Notes: generated by a model not told the origin, from the sequence alone. 64,000 nt of DNA from JAJXWB01 sp037044955 (GCA_037044955.1 JBAOHX010000005.1:310001-374000), one strand, 5' to 3'. Shown: positions 8,825-18,756, counted from the stretch's first letter. Program-made: numbers and translations.

Positions 8825-10967
8825 TCACGCCGCCTTCAGGAAGATGCGGCGCAGGCGCGCCTTGAAGCGGTCGAACGCCGCTCGGATTGGAGACGATCTC
8901 GGCGCGATAGAAAGACGGGCAGAGCGTGGCGGCATGCGCCGCCTCGCCGCAGAGGCCGCAGCCGACGCAGCCATTCGTGACATGCGCCACCGGATCGCTC
9001 TTCAGCGGATCGGACGAGGTCTTGACCGTCAGCGTCGGGCAACCCGAAAGACGAATGCAGGAATGGTCGCCCGTGCAGGTCTCGTCGTCGACGCCGTAGC
9101 GCGTGCGCACGACGCGTTCGCCCGCCGCCAGCGCGGCCGCGCGCAGCGGCTTGAGACGCCGCTGGCGTTCGAGCTGGCATTCGCCTTCGGCGACGATGAC
9201 CTTGAGCCCGTCGTAGCTCGTGGTCATCGCCTCCTTCAGCGTCTCCCGCATCTCGCCGACCTTGTAGGTGTGCACGCTGCTTCAGCCATTTGACGCCGAG
9301 GCCGCTGCAGCGTGCCCTCGATGGTCATTTCCGTGTCGGTCGTGCGAATCCCCGCCGGCCGCGCGCTTGAATTCCGGGTGCGGCGTGGAGACGAGGTCCT
9401 GCGTGCCGGTCGCCGACGTGTAGCCGTTCTTCATGATGACGAGCAGGCCGTCGCTCTTGTTGAGCAGGCGCGCCGTCACGCCGGACAGGAGGCCGTTATG
9501 CCAGAAGCCGCCGTCGCCCATGATGGCGATCGGGCGCTTTTGCGGCGAAACCCTGCACGCCGGCGGACGACGCCAGCGACATGCCGAAGCCGAGGATCGA
9601 ATTGCCGAAGGAGAAGGGCGCGAAAGTCGCGAAGGAATGGCAGCCGATGTCGGAGGAGACATGGAAGCGGCCTTCCTCCTTCTCGACCAGTTTCAGCGCC
9701 GAGAAGAAGGGCCGCTCCGGGCAGCCGATGCAGAAGCCCGGCGGCCTTGCCGGCGCCGGTCCGCCGAGCGCGACGAGCGCCTTGCTGCGCAGCTCCGCGA
9801 TCTCGTCGGCGTAGTTTTTAGCGCCGGAATTGCCGAGGCGCGGGATTTCCTTGTCGATGAATTTGGCGAGGCCGGAGACGAGAACTTCCGACGTATATTC
9901 GCCGGCCATCGGCAGCATGTCCTTGCCGTGCAGCGCGGTGTTCACGTCGGCGCGGCGCAGGATCGATGAAATCTCGTGCTCGATATATTCGGGCTGGCTT
10001 TCCTCGACGACCAGCACCGCCTTCTTGCCGGCGCAGAAGCCGACGATCTCGTCCGGGCACGAGCGGATAGACGACGTTGAGCACCAGCATCGGCAGGTCC
10101 GAGCGCCCCTGCGCGTCTGCGAGGCCGATCTCCTGCAGCGCGCGGATGAGCGCATTGGTAATGCCGCCCTGCACGATGATGCCGACCTCGCCGTGCCGGC
10201 CGTCGATCTTCTCGTTCAGCCCGTGGCCGACGATGAATCTGCGCGCGGCGGGCATGCGGTCTTCGTATTTCGCCTTCTCGTGGCCGAAGGTGACGGGCGG
10301 ATGGGCGAGCGTGTTGTAGTCGTGCGGCGCGGCCGGCTGCCGATGCGCGGTGGAAATAACCGGCTTCACATTGTCCTTGGCGACGAATTCTCCCTGCACG
10401 TGGCAGGCGCGTATCCGCAGCTCCAGCATGACCGGCGTGTGCGAGGCTTCCGACAGTTCGAAGCCTTTTTCGACGCAGCGCACGATGGTCGGCAGGTTGG
10501 GGCGCGGGTCCATCAGCCACAGCGCCGACTTCATCGCAAAGGCATGGGTGCGTTCCTGAATGACGCTGGCGCCGTCGCCGTAATCCTCGCCGACGACGAT
10601 CAGCGCGCCGCCCTTCACGCCGGGCGAGGCGAGGTTGGAGAGCGCGTCGGCCGCGACATTGGTGCCGACGATCGACTTCCACGTCACGGCGCCGCGCACG
10701 GGATACATGATCGAGGCGCCGAGCATGGCGGCGGCGGAAGCCTCGTTGGTGCAGGCCACGCACGTTGACGCCGAGCTCGGCCATGTAGTCCTTGGCCTGC
10801 ACCATCACGTCGAGCAGATGCGAGACCGGCGCGCCCTGATAGCCGCCGACATAGGAGACGCCGGCCTGCAGCAGCGCCTTGGTGACGGCGAGAATGCCCT
10901 CGCCATGAAAGATTTCGCCCTCGCCGAGCTTCAGCGACTCGATTTCGGTCGCAAACGAGCGCTCCAT
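8825..10967 (-). CDS. iorA: Indolepyruvate ferredoxin oxidoreductase alpha subunit (multiple frameshifts)
   Basis: Thiamine-diphosphate and iron-sulfur subunit, partner of IorB. The ATG at 10967 follows GGAGGA. Conserved segments appear in order in changing frames: the N-terminal pyruvate-binding part (VSYVGGYQGAPVSHLLDV), the C-terminal TPP part (KRPIAIMGDGGFWHNG) and a ferredoxin-like Cys cluster (TNGCVGCGLCGE). Frame changes are needed near 10755, 10060, 9545, 9355, 9308, 9280 and 8883, nearly all one extra base. After correction the protein is about 710 residues and ends in an AFDRFKARLRRIFLKAA tail, 1 nt before the iorB start. So many shifts in one gene with an intact protein signal favour sequence errors. 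Confidence 0.82.
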
Positions 10968-11093
10968 TTTTCCTCCGAGCCATTGTCTTTTTTGGCGCGA
11001 GGCTAGCACGTTCAAGCCGCCCGCTGCGACGAGAATATGATACATTTCGTCGCGTCCGTCAGTCCAGATGCTGTATCCTGTTCGGTCCTCGAC

Positions 11094-11123
11094 TTGATCG
11101 GGCGCTCCCTTTCGGCTTATAAG
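11094..11123 (+). promoter_or_regulatory. Possible promoter for rpmI-rplT
   Basis: TTGATC (11094..11099) and TATAAG (11118..11123) are separated by 18 bp, close to a housekeeping-sigma consensus. The leader before rpmI would be about 160 nt. Sequence match only. Confidence 0.4.
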
Positions 11124-11133
11124 CCGCCCCTTG

Positions 11134-11171
11134 AACCGCCCGGCCAGTGATGGGCTGCCGTGGCGGTTTTT
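11134..11171 (+). terminator. Attenuator-like hairpin in the rpmI leader
   Basis: AACCGCC (11134..11140) pairs with GGCGGTT (11162..11168), with an inner CGGC/GCCG stem, followed by a T run on the plus strand. It lies between the proposed promoter and rpmI, where ribosomal-protein operons often carry a feedback leader. No L20-binding site was recognised. Confidence 0.35.
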
Positions 11172-11186
11172 CCTCGCTCCAAAGAA

Positions 11187-11231
11187 GCGCGGCCAGAAAA
11201 AGTGGTCACCGGTTTTTCGTCCGGACGCGCG
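11187..11231. repeat. Partial family B-like repeat
   Basis: Contains AGAAAAAGTGGTCACCGG followed by TTTTTCG, resembling the first hairpin of the family B elements at 6366 and 25543. The second hairpin is absent. Confidence 0.5.
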
Positions 11232-11287
11232 TCAAACAAAGCGAATATCAGGGCGGCGTCTCGGCGCGGCCCGCATCGGAGAGCAAA

Positions 11288-11488
11288 ATGCCCAAGCTGA
11301 AGACCAAGTCGGGCGCCAAAAAGCGCTTCAAGATCACCGGCACCGGCAAGGTGGTCTACGCCCAGCGCGGCAAGCGCCACGGCATGATCAAGCGGACCAA
11401 GAAGCAGATCCGGAACCTCCGCGGCACCACCGTCATGTTCAAGACGGACGGCGACAACGTGAAGAAGTACTTCCTGCCCAACGGCTGA
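11288..11488 (+). CDS. rpmI: 50S ribosomal protein L35
   Basis: 66 residues, the usual length, beginning MPKLKTKSGAKKRFK and ending in the conserved KYFLPNG. The ATG at 11288 lies just after GGAGAGC. A component of the large ribosomal subunit, co-transcribed with rplT 37 nt downstream. infC is not next to it here. Confidence 0.97.
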   Translation: MPKLKTKSGAKKRFKITGTGKVVYAQRGKRHGMIKRTKKQIRNLRGTTVMFKTDGDNVKKYFLPNG

Positions 11489-11525
11489 AGTAGGTTCCCC
11501 CTTTCCTTTCAAGGAGTTCTGTTAA

Positions 11526-11891
11526 ATGGCTCGCGTCAAGAGAGGCGTCACCTCGCACGCCAAGCACAAGAAGACCCTGAAGGCCGCCAAGGGCTTTTAC
11601 GGTCGCCGCAAGAATACGATCCGCACGGCCAAGGCCGCCGTCGACAAGTCGATGCAGTACGCCACGCGCGACCGCAAGGCGAAGAAGCGCGTGTTCCGCG
11701 CGCTGTGGATCCAGCGCCTCAACGCCGCCGTGCGCGAGGCCGGCCTGACCTACAGCCGCTTCATCGACGGCCTGAACAAGGCGGGCGTCGAGATCGACCG
11801 CAAGGTTCTGTCCGAACTCGCCATCGCCGAGCCGGCCGCTTTTGCCGCCATCGTCGAAAAGGCCAAGGCGGCGCTGCCCAAGGCGGCCTGA
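11526..11891 (+). CDS. rplT: 50S ribosomal protein L20
   Basis: 121 residues, full length. The start MARVKRGV and the strongly basic N-terminal half (SHAKHKKTLKAAKGFYGRR) are diagnostic. It binds 23S rRNA early in large-subunit assembly and in some bacteria represses its own operon. It is preceded by AAGGAG and followed by a clear terminator, so rpmI-rplT forms a closed unit. Confidence 0.97.
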   Translation: MARVKRGVTSHAKHKKTLKAAKGFYGRRKNTIRTAKAAVDKSMQYATRDRKAKKRVFRALWIQRLNAAVREAGLTYSRFIDGLNKAGVEIDRKVLSELAIAEPAAFAAIVEKAKAALPKAA

Positions 11892-11913
11892 TCCTTCAGG
11901 TTTGCACCCGATG

Positions 11914-11940
11914 AAAGGCCCGCCCTCCGGCGGGCCTTTT
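11914..11940 (+). terminator. Intrinsic terminator after rplT
   Basis: AAAGGCCCGCC-CTCC-GGCGGGCCTTTT, an 11-bp perfect stem with a four-base loop ending in T residues, 22 bp after the rplT stop. Confidence 0.9.
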
Positions 11941-11957
11941 GCGTTTCGGGGCGCGCC

Positions 11958-12102
11958 CTCCCTCTCCTGCGGAGCGGGAGAGGGTGGCCCGGCGAAGCCG
12001 GGTTGGGTGAGGGCGCTGCGATTGCGACAATCGTTTCCGCAGCGGCGCGGCCCTCATCCGTCGCGCTCCGCGCGACACCTTCTCCCGCAAGCGGGAGAAG
12101 GA
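11958..12102. repeat. Dispersed GC-rich repeat before pheS
   Basis: Outer hairpins CCTCTCCTGCGGAGCGGGAGAGG and TTCTCCCGCAAGCGGGAGAA enclose a middle part with GGCCCGGCGAAGCCGGGTTGGG. A similar design (CCGGCGAAGCCGG) is seen at 31932..32072. It ends about 70 bp before pheS. Confidence 0.7.
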
Positions 12103-12170
12103 GAACCCAAATTCTCGACATCTCCCCATCCGCGTGGCACAAGCCGCGCAAATTCCTTTGTGAGCAGGGC

Positions 12171-13256
12171 ATGTCCGACCTCCAGACGCTCGAAGCCGAA
12201 ATTCTCGGCCAGATTTCTTCCGCCCCCGACGAGGCGGAGCCTCGAAAACGTGCGCGTGTCCGCGCTCGGCAAGAAGGGCTCCGTCTCGGCGCTGCTCGCC
12301 ACGCTCGGCAAGATGGCGCCGGACGAGCGCAAGACCGCGGGCGCGGCGATCAACGCGCTGAAGGACCGGGTGACCGACGGCGCTGGCCGAGCGCAAGACG
12401 CGTGCTGAAGGGCGCGGCGCTCGAGGCCCGGCTCGCCGCCGAGACGCTCGACGTGACGCTGCCGGTGCGATCAGGCGGCCCGGATACCGGCCGCATCCAT
12501 CCGATCAGCCAGGTGATGGACGAGCTGACCGAAATCTTCGCCGACATGGGCTTTTCGGTCGCCGAAGGCCCGGATGTCGAGACCGACGACTACAATTTCA
12601 CCAAGCTGAACTTCCCGGAAGGCCATCCGGCGCGCGAGATGCACGACACGTTCTTCTTCAACCCGGACGCTTCGGGCAAGAGGAAGCTGCTGCGCACGCA
12701 CACCAGCCCGGTGCAGGTGCGCACCATGCTCTCGCAGCAGCCGCCGATCCGCGTCATCTGCCCGGGCCGCACCTACCGCATCGATTCCGACGCGACGCAT
12801 ACGCCGCAGTTCCATCAGGTCGAGGGCCTCGTCATCGACAAGAGCGCCCATATGGGCCACCTCAAGTGGATTCTGGAAGAATTCTGCAAGGCGTTCTTCG
12901 AGGTGAAGAACGTGAAGATGCGCTTCCGCCCGTCGTTCTTCCCGTTCACCGAGCCGTCGATGGAAGTCGACATCCAGTGCCGGCGTCAGGGCGGCGAAAT
13001 CCGCTTCGGCGAGGGCGAGGATTGGCTGGAGATTCTGGGCTGCGGCATGGTGCATCCCAACGTGCTGCGCAATTGCGGCCTCGATCCGGAAATCTACCAG
13101 GGCTTCGCCTGGGGCATGGGGATCGACCGCATCGCCATGCTGAAATACGGCATGCCGGACCTGCGCCCCTTCTTCGAGGCGGACGCGCGCTGGATCGCGC
13201 ATTACGGCTTCAGGCCGCTCGACTTCCCGACGCTGGCGGGCGGGCTGAGCGCGTAA
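12171..13256 (+). CDS. pheS: Phenylalanyl-tRNA synthetase alpha subunit (three compensating frameshifts)
   Basis: Charges tRNA-Phe as an alpha2beta2 enzyme with PheT. The start is the ATG at 12171 (MSDLQTLEAEI). Class II motifs are plain: motif 2 around RVICPGRTYRIDSDATHTPQFHQ and motif 3 GFAWGMGIDRIAMLKYG. A single frame is open from 12171 to 13256, but residues of about 23-77 are nonsense: extra bases near 12235, 12383 and 12402 move translation out of frame and back. The true sequence (LENVRVSALGKKGSVSALLA) lies in another frame. Corrected length is 360 residues. Confidence 0.93.
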   Translation: MSDLQTLEAEILGQISSAPDEAEPRKRARVRARQEGLRLGAARHARQDGAGRAQDRGRGDQRAEGPGDRRRWPSARRVLKGAALEARLAAETLDVTLPVRSGGPDTGRIHPISQVMDELTEIFADMGFSVAEGPDVETDDYNFTKLNFPEGHPAREMHDTFFFNPDASGKRKLLRTHTSPVQVRTMLSQQPPIRVICPGRTYRIDSDATHTPQFHQVEGLVIDKSAHMGHLKWILEEFCKAFFEVKNVKMRFRPSFFPFTEPSMEVDIQCRRQGGEIRFGEGEDWLEILGCGMVHPNVLRNCGLDPEIYQGFAWGMGIDRIAMLKYGMPDLRPFFEADARWIAHYGFRPLDFPTLAGGLSA

Positions 13257-13278
13257 GGACAGACACAATGCTTGCGGG

Positions 13279-13374
13279 CGTCATTGCGAGGCGAAGCGAC
13301 GAGCAATCCATCCACCGGGACCTGATCCAGGTGCGGGGGTGGATCGCCGCGTCGCTTCGCTCCTCGCGATGACG
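13279..13374. repeat. Family A palindromic repeat between pheS and pheT
   Basis: Ends CGTCATTGCGAG and CTCGCGATGACG with inner GCAATCCATCC; the right arm carries several substitutions compared with other copies. It separates two genes that normally form one operon, leaving a 142-bp spacer. Confidence 0.85.
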
Positions 13375-13398
13375 GATGAGTTTCGTACTGGAACGACA

Positions 13399-15835
13399 AT
13401 GAAATTCACCCTCTCCTGGCTCAAGGACCACATCGAAACCGAGGCCTCGCTCGCCGAAATCTGCGAGACGCTGACGCGCATCGGGCTCGAGGTCGAAAAC
13501 GTCATCGATCCCGCAGCGGCGCTGAAGGATTTCACCATCGCCTATGTGGTGGACGCCAAGCCGCATCCCAACGCCGACCGCCTGCGCGTGTGCATGGTCG
13601 ACACGGGATCGGGCGCGCCGGTGCAGGTCGTGTGCGGCGCGCCGAACGCCCGCACGGGCATGAAGAGCGTGTTCTCGGGCCCGGGCACATACATTCCCGG
13701 CAAGAAGCTGACGCTCGGCAAGGGCGTGATCCGCGGCGTCGAATCGCTCGGCATGTTGTGTTCGGCGGCCGAACTCGAATTGTCCGAGGATCACGAGGGC
13801 ATCATCGACCTGCCGGCCGACGCGCCGGTCGGCGTGCGCTATGCGCAATGGGCCGGGTTCGACGATCCGGTCATCGAGATCAACCTGACGCCGAACCGCC
13901 CGGACGCCGCCGGCGTCTCCGGCATCGCGCGCGATCTGGCGGCGGCCGGTCTCGGCAAGCTGAAGACGCCCGCCGTCGCGCCGGCCAAGGGCGCCTATCC
14001 CTGCCCGGTGAACGTCACGCTCGATTTTTCCGGCGACGACAGGAAGCTCTGCCCGCAATTCGCGCTGCGCATGGTGCGCGGCGTGAAGAACGGCCAATCG
14101 CCCGAGTGGATGCAGCGCCGCCTCAAGGCGATCGGGCTGCAGGCCGATCAACGCGCTGGTCGACATCACCAATTACGTCACCTTCGACCGCGCGCGGCCG
14201 CTGCACGTGTTCGACGCGAAGAAGGTCGCCGGCAATCTTGTCGTGCGGCGCGGACGCGCGGGCGACGAAGTGCTGGCGCTCGACGGCAAGACCTATGCGC
14301 TCGACGCCTCCAACGTCGTCATTGCCGATGATAACGGCGTCGAATCCATCGCCGGCGTGATGGGCGGCGAGCATTCGGGCTGTGACGAGAACACGACCGA
14401 CGTGCTGATCGAAAGCGCGCTCTGGGACCCCTACAACATCGCCCATACCGGGCGGCGCCTCGGCATTTCCACCGACGCGCGCTACCGCTTCGAGCGCGGC
14501 GTCGATCCGGCCTTCAATGTTCCGGGCTGCGACCTCGCCACCGAACTCGTGATGCAATTCTGCGGCGGCGAGCCGTCGGAGATGGTCGTCGCAGGCCAGC
14601 TTCCGCCGGCCCGTCCCGGCGCTGCTGTTCCCGTGGAGCGAGGTGCGAGCGCCTGACCGGGCTCGAGCTCGAGATTTCGGAAATGGCCGGCATTCTGGAA
14701 AAGCTCGGCTTCCCGGTGGAGCGCACGGCGGGCAACGCCGACCGCGCCTATGTGCATATTCCGTCCTGGCGACCGGATGTCGAAGGCGTCGCCGATCTCG
14801 TGGAAGAGATCGTGCGCATCGCCGGCCTCGAGCGCGTGCAGTCGACGCCGCTCGGGCGCGACGCGCATGGCGTGGCGGAACCCGTTCTCACGCTGCTGCA
14901 ACGGCGCGTCTCCGGCGCGCGGCGCGCGCTCGCCGCGCGCGGCATGATGGAAGCGGTCAACTGGTCGTTCGTCTCCAAGGCCCAGGCCGAGGCCTTCGGC
15001 GGCGGCGCACCTGAGCTGACGCTCGCCAACCCCATCGCCTCGGACCTCTCCGACATGCGCCCGAGTCTCGCGCCCGGCCTGCTCGCCGCCGCGCAGCGCA
15101 ACGCGGATCGCGGCGCCGCCGACGTCGCTTTGTTCGAGGTCGGCCAGGCATTCCGCGGCGACGGCGACAAGGACCAGTTCTACAACGCCGCCGGAATCCG
15201 TCGCGGCACGGCCAAGGTCGGCGGCTCCGGCCGCATCTGGGGGTCTCGCGCCGCGAATGTGGACGTGTTCGACGCCAAGGCCGACGCGCTTGCGCTGCTC
15301 GCCGCGCTCGGGGTGAGCGCCAGCGCCATCCAGATCGTTCCCGGCGGCCCGTCCTTCCTGCATCCCGGCCGTTCGGCGAGCCTGCAATTCGGGCCCGAAG
15401 AACGTCGTCGGCTGGTTCGGCGAATTCCATCCCGCGACGCTGGAGGCGCTCGATGTGGCGGGTCCGCTCGCCGGCTTCGAGATCACGCTCGACGCCGTGC
15501 CCGCGCCCAAGGCCAAGCCCACCAAGGCGAAGCCGAAGCTCGACCTCTCCGATCTCATGCCGCTCGAACGCGACTTCGCCTTCGTCGTCGACCGCGCGAC
15601 GCGCGCCGGCGACCTGCTGAAGGCGGTGCTGTCAGCCGATCGCGCGCTGATCGCCGACGCCAATGTCTTCGACATCTACGAAGGCGCGGGCGTGCCCGAA
15701 GGCAAGAAGTCGGTCGCCGTTTCCGTACGCCTCGAGCCGCGTGAAAAAACGCTGACGGACGCCGAGATCGAGACGGTCGCGGGCAAGATCGTCGCGGAAG
15801 CCGCGAAGAAGACGGGCGCGGTCCTGCGCGGATGA
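13399..15835 (+). CDS. pheT: Phenylalanyl-tRNA synthetase beta subunit (four frameshifts)
   Basis: Large subunit of PheRS with tRNA-binding EMAP-like (about 40-150), B3/B4 editing, B5 and anticodon-binding ferredoxin-like domains. It starts MKFTLSWLKDHI at 13399 and ends with the FDX domain (LMPLERDFAFVVDRATRAG). Extra bases near 14150, 14600, 14642 and 15398 split it; removing four bases gives exactly 810 residues, the usual size. Its stop overlaps the next gene's start (ATGA). Essential single-copy gene, so the shifts are very unlikely to be real. Confidence 0.93.
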
Positions 15836-16315
15836 CGATCCGCCCCGCGCGCGAAAAAGACGCCGACGCGATCTGGTCGATCATCGGGCCGACCATCCGC
15901 GCCGGCGAGACCTATGCGCTGCCGGCCGACATGAGCGCGCGAAGACGCGCTGGCCTATTGGCAGGGCGCGGACCGCGAGACCTTCGTCGCGGAGGACGAA
16001 GGCCGCATCGTCGGGACCTATTACATCCGCGCCAATCAGGCGGGCGGCGGCGCGCATGTCTGCAATTGCGGCTACATGACCGCCGCGGATTCCGCCGGAA
16101 AGGGCGTCGCGCGAGAAATGTGCGCGCATTCGCTGGATCATGCGCGCCGCACGGGCTTCCGGGCCATGCAGTTCAATTTCGTCGTCTCGACCAACGAGCG
16201 CGCGGTGCGCCTGTGGCAGTCGCTCGGCTTCGACATCGTCGGCCGATTGCCGGGCGCCTTCGCGCATCCGACCCTCGGGTATGTCGATGCGCTCGTGCTG
16301 TTTCAGCCCTTGTAA
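15832..16315 (+). CDS. GNAT-family N-acetyltransferase (one frameshift)
   Basis: About 160 residues after correction. The N-terminus TIRPAREKDADAIWSII and the acetyl-CoA loop region YMTAADSAGKGVAREMCAHSLDHA are typical of GNAT enzymes, as is the C-terminal AVRLWQSLGFDIVGRLPGAF. The start codon overlaps the pheT stop by ATGA. An extra base near 15942 shifts the frame. The substrate is unknown; proteins annotated as L-amino-acid or phosphinothricin-like acetyltransferases look similar. Confidence 0.8.
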
Positions 16316-16390
16316 CCCCTTTGACGCGGAGGGGATGCACGCGCCCTCCGCATCGGCTATGAAGGCGCCGTTTCGAGAGGGACCCGAACG

Positions 16391-17205
16391 ATGGGCGACA
16401 TGCGGCTGGTGGTGATGGGCGCGGGCGGCCGCATGGGCCGCGCGCTCGTCAAGGCGATCACGGAGGCGGACGGCGTGACGGTCTGCGCGGCGCTGGAACG
16501 GGCAGGCTCGCCGGCGCTTGGGAAAGATGCCGGCGACCTCGCGGGCGTCGGTTCGCTCGGCGTGCCGGTGACCGACGACGCGCTGGCGGCGATCGTCAAC
16601 GCGGAAGGCATCGTCGATTTCACCGCGCCGGCCGCGACAATCGAGCTGGCGGCCCTCGCCGCGCAGGCGCGCATCGCGCACATCATCGGCACGACGGGCC
16701 TGTCGGCCGACGATCTCGCCAGGATCGCGGCGGCCGCGCGCCATGCGCCGATCGTCCGCTCGGGCAACATGAGCCTCGGCGTCAACGTGCTCGCGGTGCT
16801 CGTGCAGAAGGCCGCCGCCGCGCTCGGGCCGGAGTGGGATATCGAAATTCTCGAAATGCATCATCGCATGAAGGTCGACGCGCCCTCAGGCACCGCGCTT
16901 CTGCTCGGCGAGGCCGCCGCGCGCGGACGCGACATCGCTCTCGCCGACCATTCCGTGCGCTCGCGCGATGGCCACACGGGCGCGCGCAAGACGGGCGACA
17001 TCGGCTTCGCCACTTTGCGCGGCGGCACGGTCGTCGGCGACCATTCCGTCATTCTCGCGGGCGCGGGCGAGCGCATCACGCTGTCGCATCACGCGGAAGA
17101 CCGCAGCCTGTTCGCCAGCGGCGCGATCAAGGCCGCGCTCTGGGCGCGGCGCGCCGGAAGCCCGGCCAATATTCCATGCTCGACGTGCTCGGGCTCAACG
17201 ACTGA
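16391..17205 (+). CDS. dapB: 4-hydroxy-tetrahydrodipicolinate reductase (one frameshift near the end)
   Basis: Reduces the cyclic dihydrodipicolinate intermediate of lysine and diaminopimelate synthesis with NAD(P)H. Nucleotide motif GAGGRMGR at residues 10-17; catalytic and substrate motif EMHHRMKVDAPSGTAL near 157. Near 17155 one A is missing, which moves the true C-terminus (KPGQYSMLDVLGLND) into another frame; the uncorrected frame instead runs on into the downstream repeat. Corrected length is about 271 residues. The start at 16391 could also be the Met at 16400. Confidence 0.92.
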
Positions 17206-17226
17206 CGACGCCAATTGCGCCGACTT

Positions 17227-17327
17227 CCTCCCCTCCCCCTTGTGGGGAGGGGCAGGGGAGGGGGTCGAGCAATCTCGCAAGGTTTCCCGCCCCCCCACCC
17301 TAGCCCTCCCCCACAAGGGGGGAGGGG
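17227..17327. repeat. Family D dispersed repeat between dapB and gpmA
   Basis: Arms CCCCCTTGTGGGGAGGGG and CCCCCACAAGGGGGGAGGGG frame a 40-bp centre with CGAGCAATCTCGC. Similar to the element inserted in iorB. No clear flanking direct repeat. Confidence 0.75.
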
Positions 17328-17342
17328 ATAGAAGGAGCTAAA

Positions 17343-17963
17343 ATGGACCGCCTGCTCGTCCTCGTCCGTCACGGCCAGAGCGACTGGAATCTCAAGAACC
17401 TCTTCACCGGCTGGAAGGACCCGGACCTCACGCCGAAGGGCGTCGAGGAAGCCAAGGCCGCCGGCCAGCGCCTGAAGGCCATGGGCCTGTCGTTCGACAC
17501 GGCCTACACGTCGGCGCTGACGCGCGCGCAGCACACGCTGAAGCTGATGCTCGACGAACTCGGCCAGCCCAACCTCGAGACGACGCGCGACCAGGCGCTG
17601 AACGAGCGCGACTACGGCGACCTCTGCGGCCTCAACAAGGACGACGCCCGCAAGAAATGGGGCGAGGAGCAGGTCCATCTCTGGCGCCGCTCCTACGACG
17701 TCCCCCCGCCCGGCGGCGAAAGCCTGAAGGACACGGTGGCGCGCGCGCTGCCCTACTACTGCCAGCACATCCTGCCGAGCGTGCTCGGCGGCAAGCGCGT
17801 GCTCGTCGCCGCGCACGGCAATTCGCTGCGCGCGCTCGTCATGGTGCTCGACCGCCTGACGCCCGAGACGATCCCGTCGATGGAGCTCGAGACCGGCGTG
17901 CCGCTGGTCTATCGCCTCAAGGCGGATTCGACGGTCGAATCCAAGAAGGTCCTGACCGCGTGA
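17343..17963 (+). CDS. gpmA: 2,3-bisphosphoglycerate-dependent phosphoglycerate mutase
   Basis: Interconverts 3- and 2-phosphoglycerate in glycolysis and gluconeogenesis. 206 residues, the short alphaproteobacterial form. The phospho-acceptor motif VRHGQSDWN has the catalytic His at residue 10; NERDYGDLCGLNK and VLVAAHGNSLRALVM are the other active-site segments. GGAG precedes the ATG. Its stop lies in the first copy of a 16-bp direct repeat whose second copy spans the alkB start. Confidence 0.95.
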   Translation: MDRLLVLVRHGQSDWNLKNLFTGWKDPDLTPKGVEEAKAAGQRLKAMGLSFDTAYTSALTRAQHTLKLMLDELGQPNLETTRDQALNERDYGDLCGLNKDDARKKWGEEQVHLWRRSYDVPPPGGESLKDTVARALPYYCQHILPSVLGGKRVLVAAHGNSLRALVMVLDRLTPETIPSMELETGVPLVYRLKADSTVESKKVLTA

Positions 17964-18116
17964 TCGAACTTGCGCCTTGCTGTCATTCCCGACGCTTCCG
18001 CAGGAAGCGATCGGGAATCCAGGAGCCGCGCCGGCAGTATCGCGATGTGACTCTGGATCCCCGATCGCCCGCTGCGCGGCCGTCGGGGATGACACATCCA
18101 TGATCGAACTTGCGCC
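17961..18116. repeat. Family C repeat flanked by a 16-bp direct repeat
   Basis: The inner element 17981..18094 has inverted ends TGTCATTCCCGA and TCGGGGATGACA. The sequence TGATCGAACTTGCGCC occurs at 17961..17976 and identically at 18101..18116. Before insertion gpmA and alkB would have overlapped as GTGA. Confidence 0.85.
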
Positions 18117-18714
18117 GGGGCTGCTGCTGCGCCCCGCGCATTTTTCGCGCGCTCAACAGGAAGCGCTGGTCGAAACGATCCGCGACGTCGTGCGCGCCGC
18201 GCCGCTGTTCACGCCGACCATGCCGCGCACGGGAAAGCCGTTTTCCGTGCGCATGACCAATTGCGGGCCGCTCGGCTGGGTGTCCGACCGCGACGGCGGC
18301 TACCGCTATCAGGCCGCCCATCCCATCACGGGAAATCCTTGGCCGCCGATGCCGGCCGCGCTGCTCGAGGCATGGCGCGACCTCGCCGGCTTCGACGCGC
18401 CGCCTGAAGCCTGCCTCGTCAATTTCTACGCCGCCGACGCGCGCATGGGCCTGCACGTCGATTCCGACGAGAAGGAGCCGCGCGCGCCCGTGCTGTCGAT
18501 CTCGCTCGGCGCCACCTGCCTGTTCCGCTACGGCGGCGCCAGGCGCAACGATCCCACGAAGTCGATCAAGCTCGCCTCCGGCGATGTCGTGGTCATCGGC
18601 GGCGCGTCGCGGTTCTGCCATCACGGCGTCGACCGCCTCTATCCGGGGACATCGACGCTCGTCGCCAACGATGCGCGCATCAATCTCACCTTGCGGCGCG
18701 TGACGCCGGCCTGA
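18100..18714 (+). CDS. alkB: AlkB-family Fe(II)/2-oxoglutarate-dependent alkylation repair dioxygenase
   Basis: Removes methyl lesions such as 1-methyladenine and 3-methylcytosine from nucleic acid by oxidation. 204 residues. The iron triad is visible as MGLHVDSDEKE (HxD) and SRFCHHGVDRL (distal His); the 2-oxoglutarate Arg region is ARINLTLRRV. NFYAADARMGLH is characteristic of the E. coli AlkB group. ATG at 18100; an ancestral GTG start was probably displaced by the repeat insertion just upstream. Confidence 0.92.
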   Translation: MIELAPGLLLRPAHFSRAQQEALVETIRDVVRAAPLFTPTMPRTGKPFSVRMTNCGPLGWVSDRDGGYRYQAAHPITGNPWPPMPAALLEAWRDLAGFDAPPEACLVNFYAADARMGLHVDSDEKEPRAPVLSISLGATCLFRYGGARRNDPTKSIKLASGDVVVIGGASRFCHHGVDRLYPGTSTLVANDARINLTLRRVTPA

Positions 18715-18756
18715 TCGGTGGTTTCGACCCGGCGTCGAGACGAGTATCTTCCCTGC

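Larger units (their letters stand above)
10968..11287. other. Divergent intergenic region, iorA / rpmI
   Basis: 320 bp without a gene. It holds a possible sigma-70-type promoter and a leader hairpin for rpmI (listed separately), a family B-like repeat fragment and, at its left end, the iorA ribosome site. I see no clear promoter for iorA. Confidence 0.6.

Noticed and set aside
8825..10967. iorA as a decayed pseudogene
   Set aside because: All conserved domains are present and the shifts are almost all single extra bases without premature drift, which fits sequence error better.
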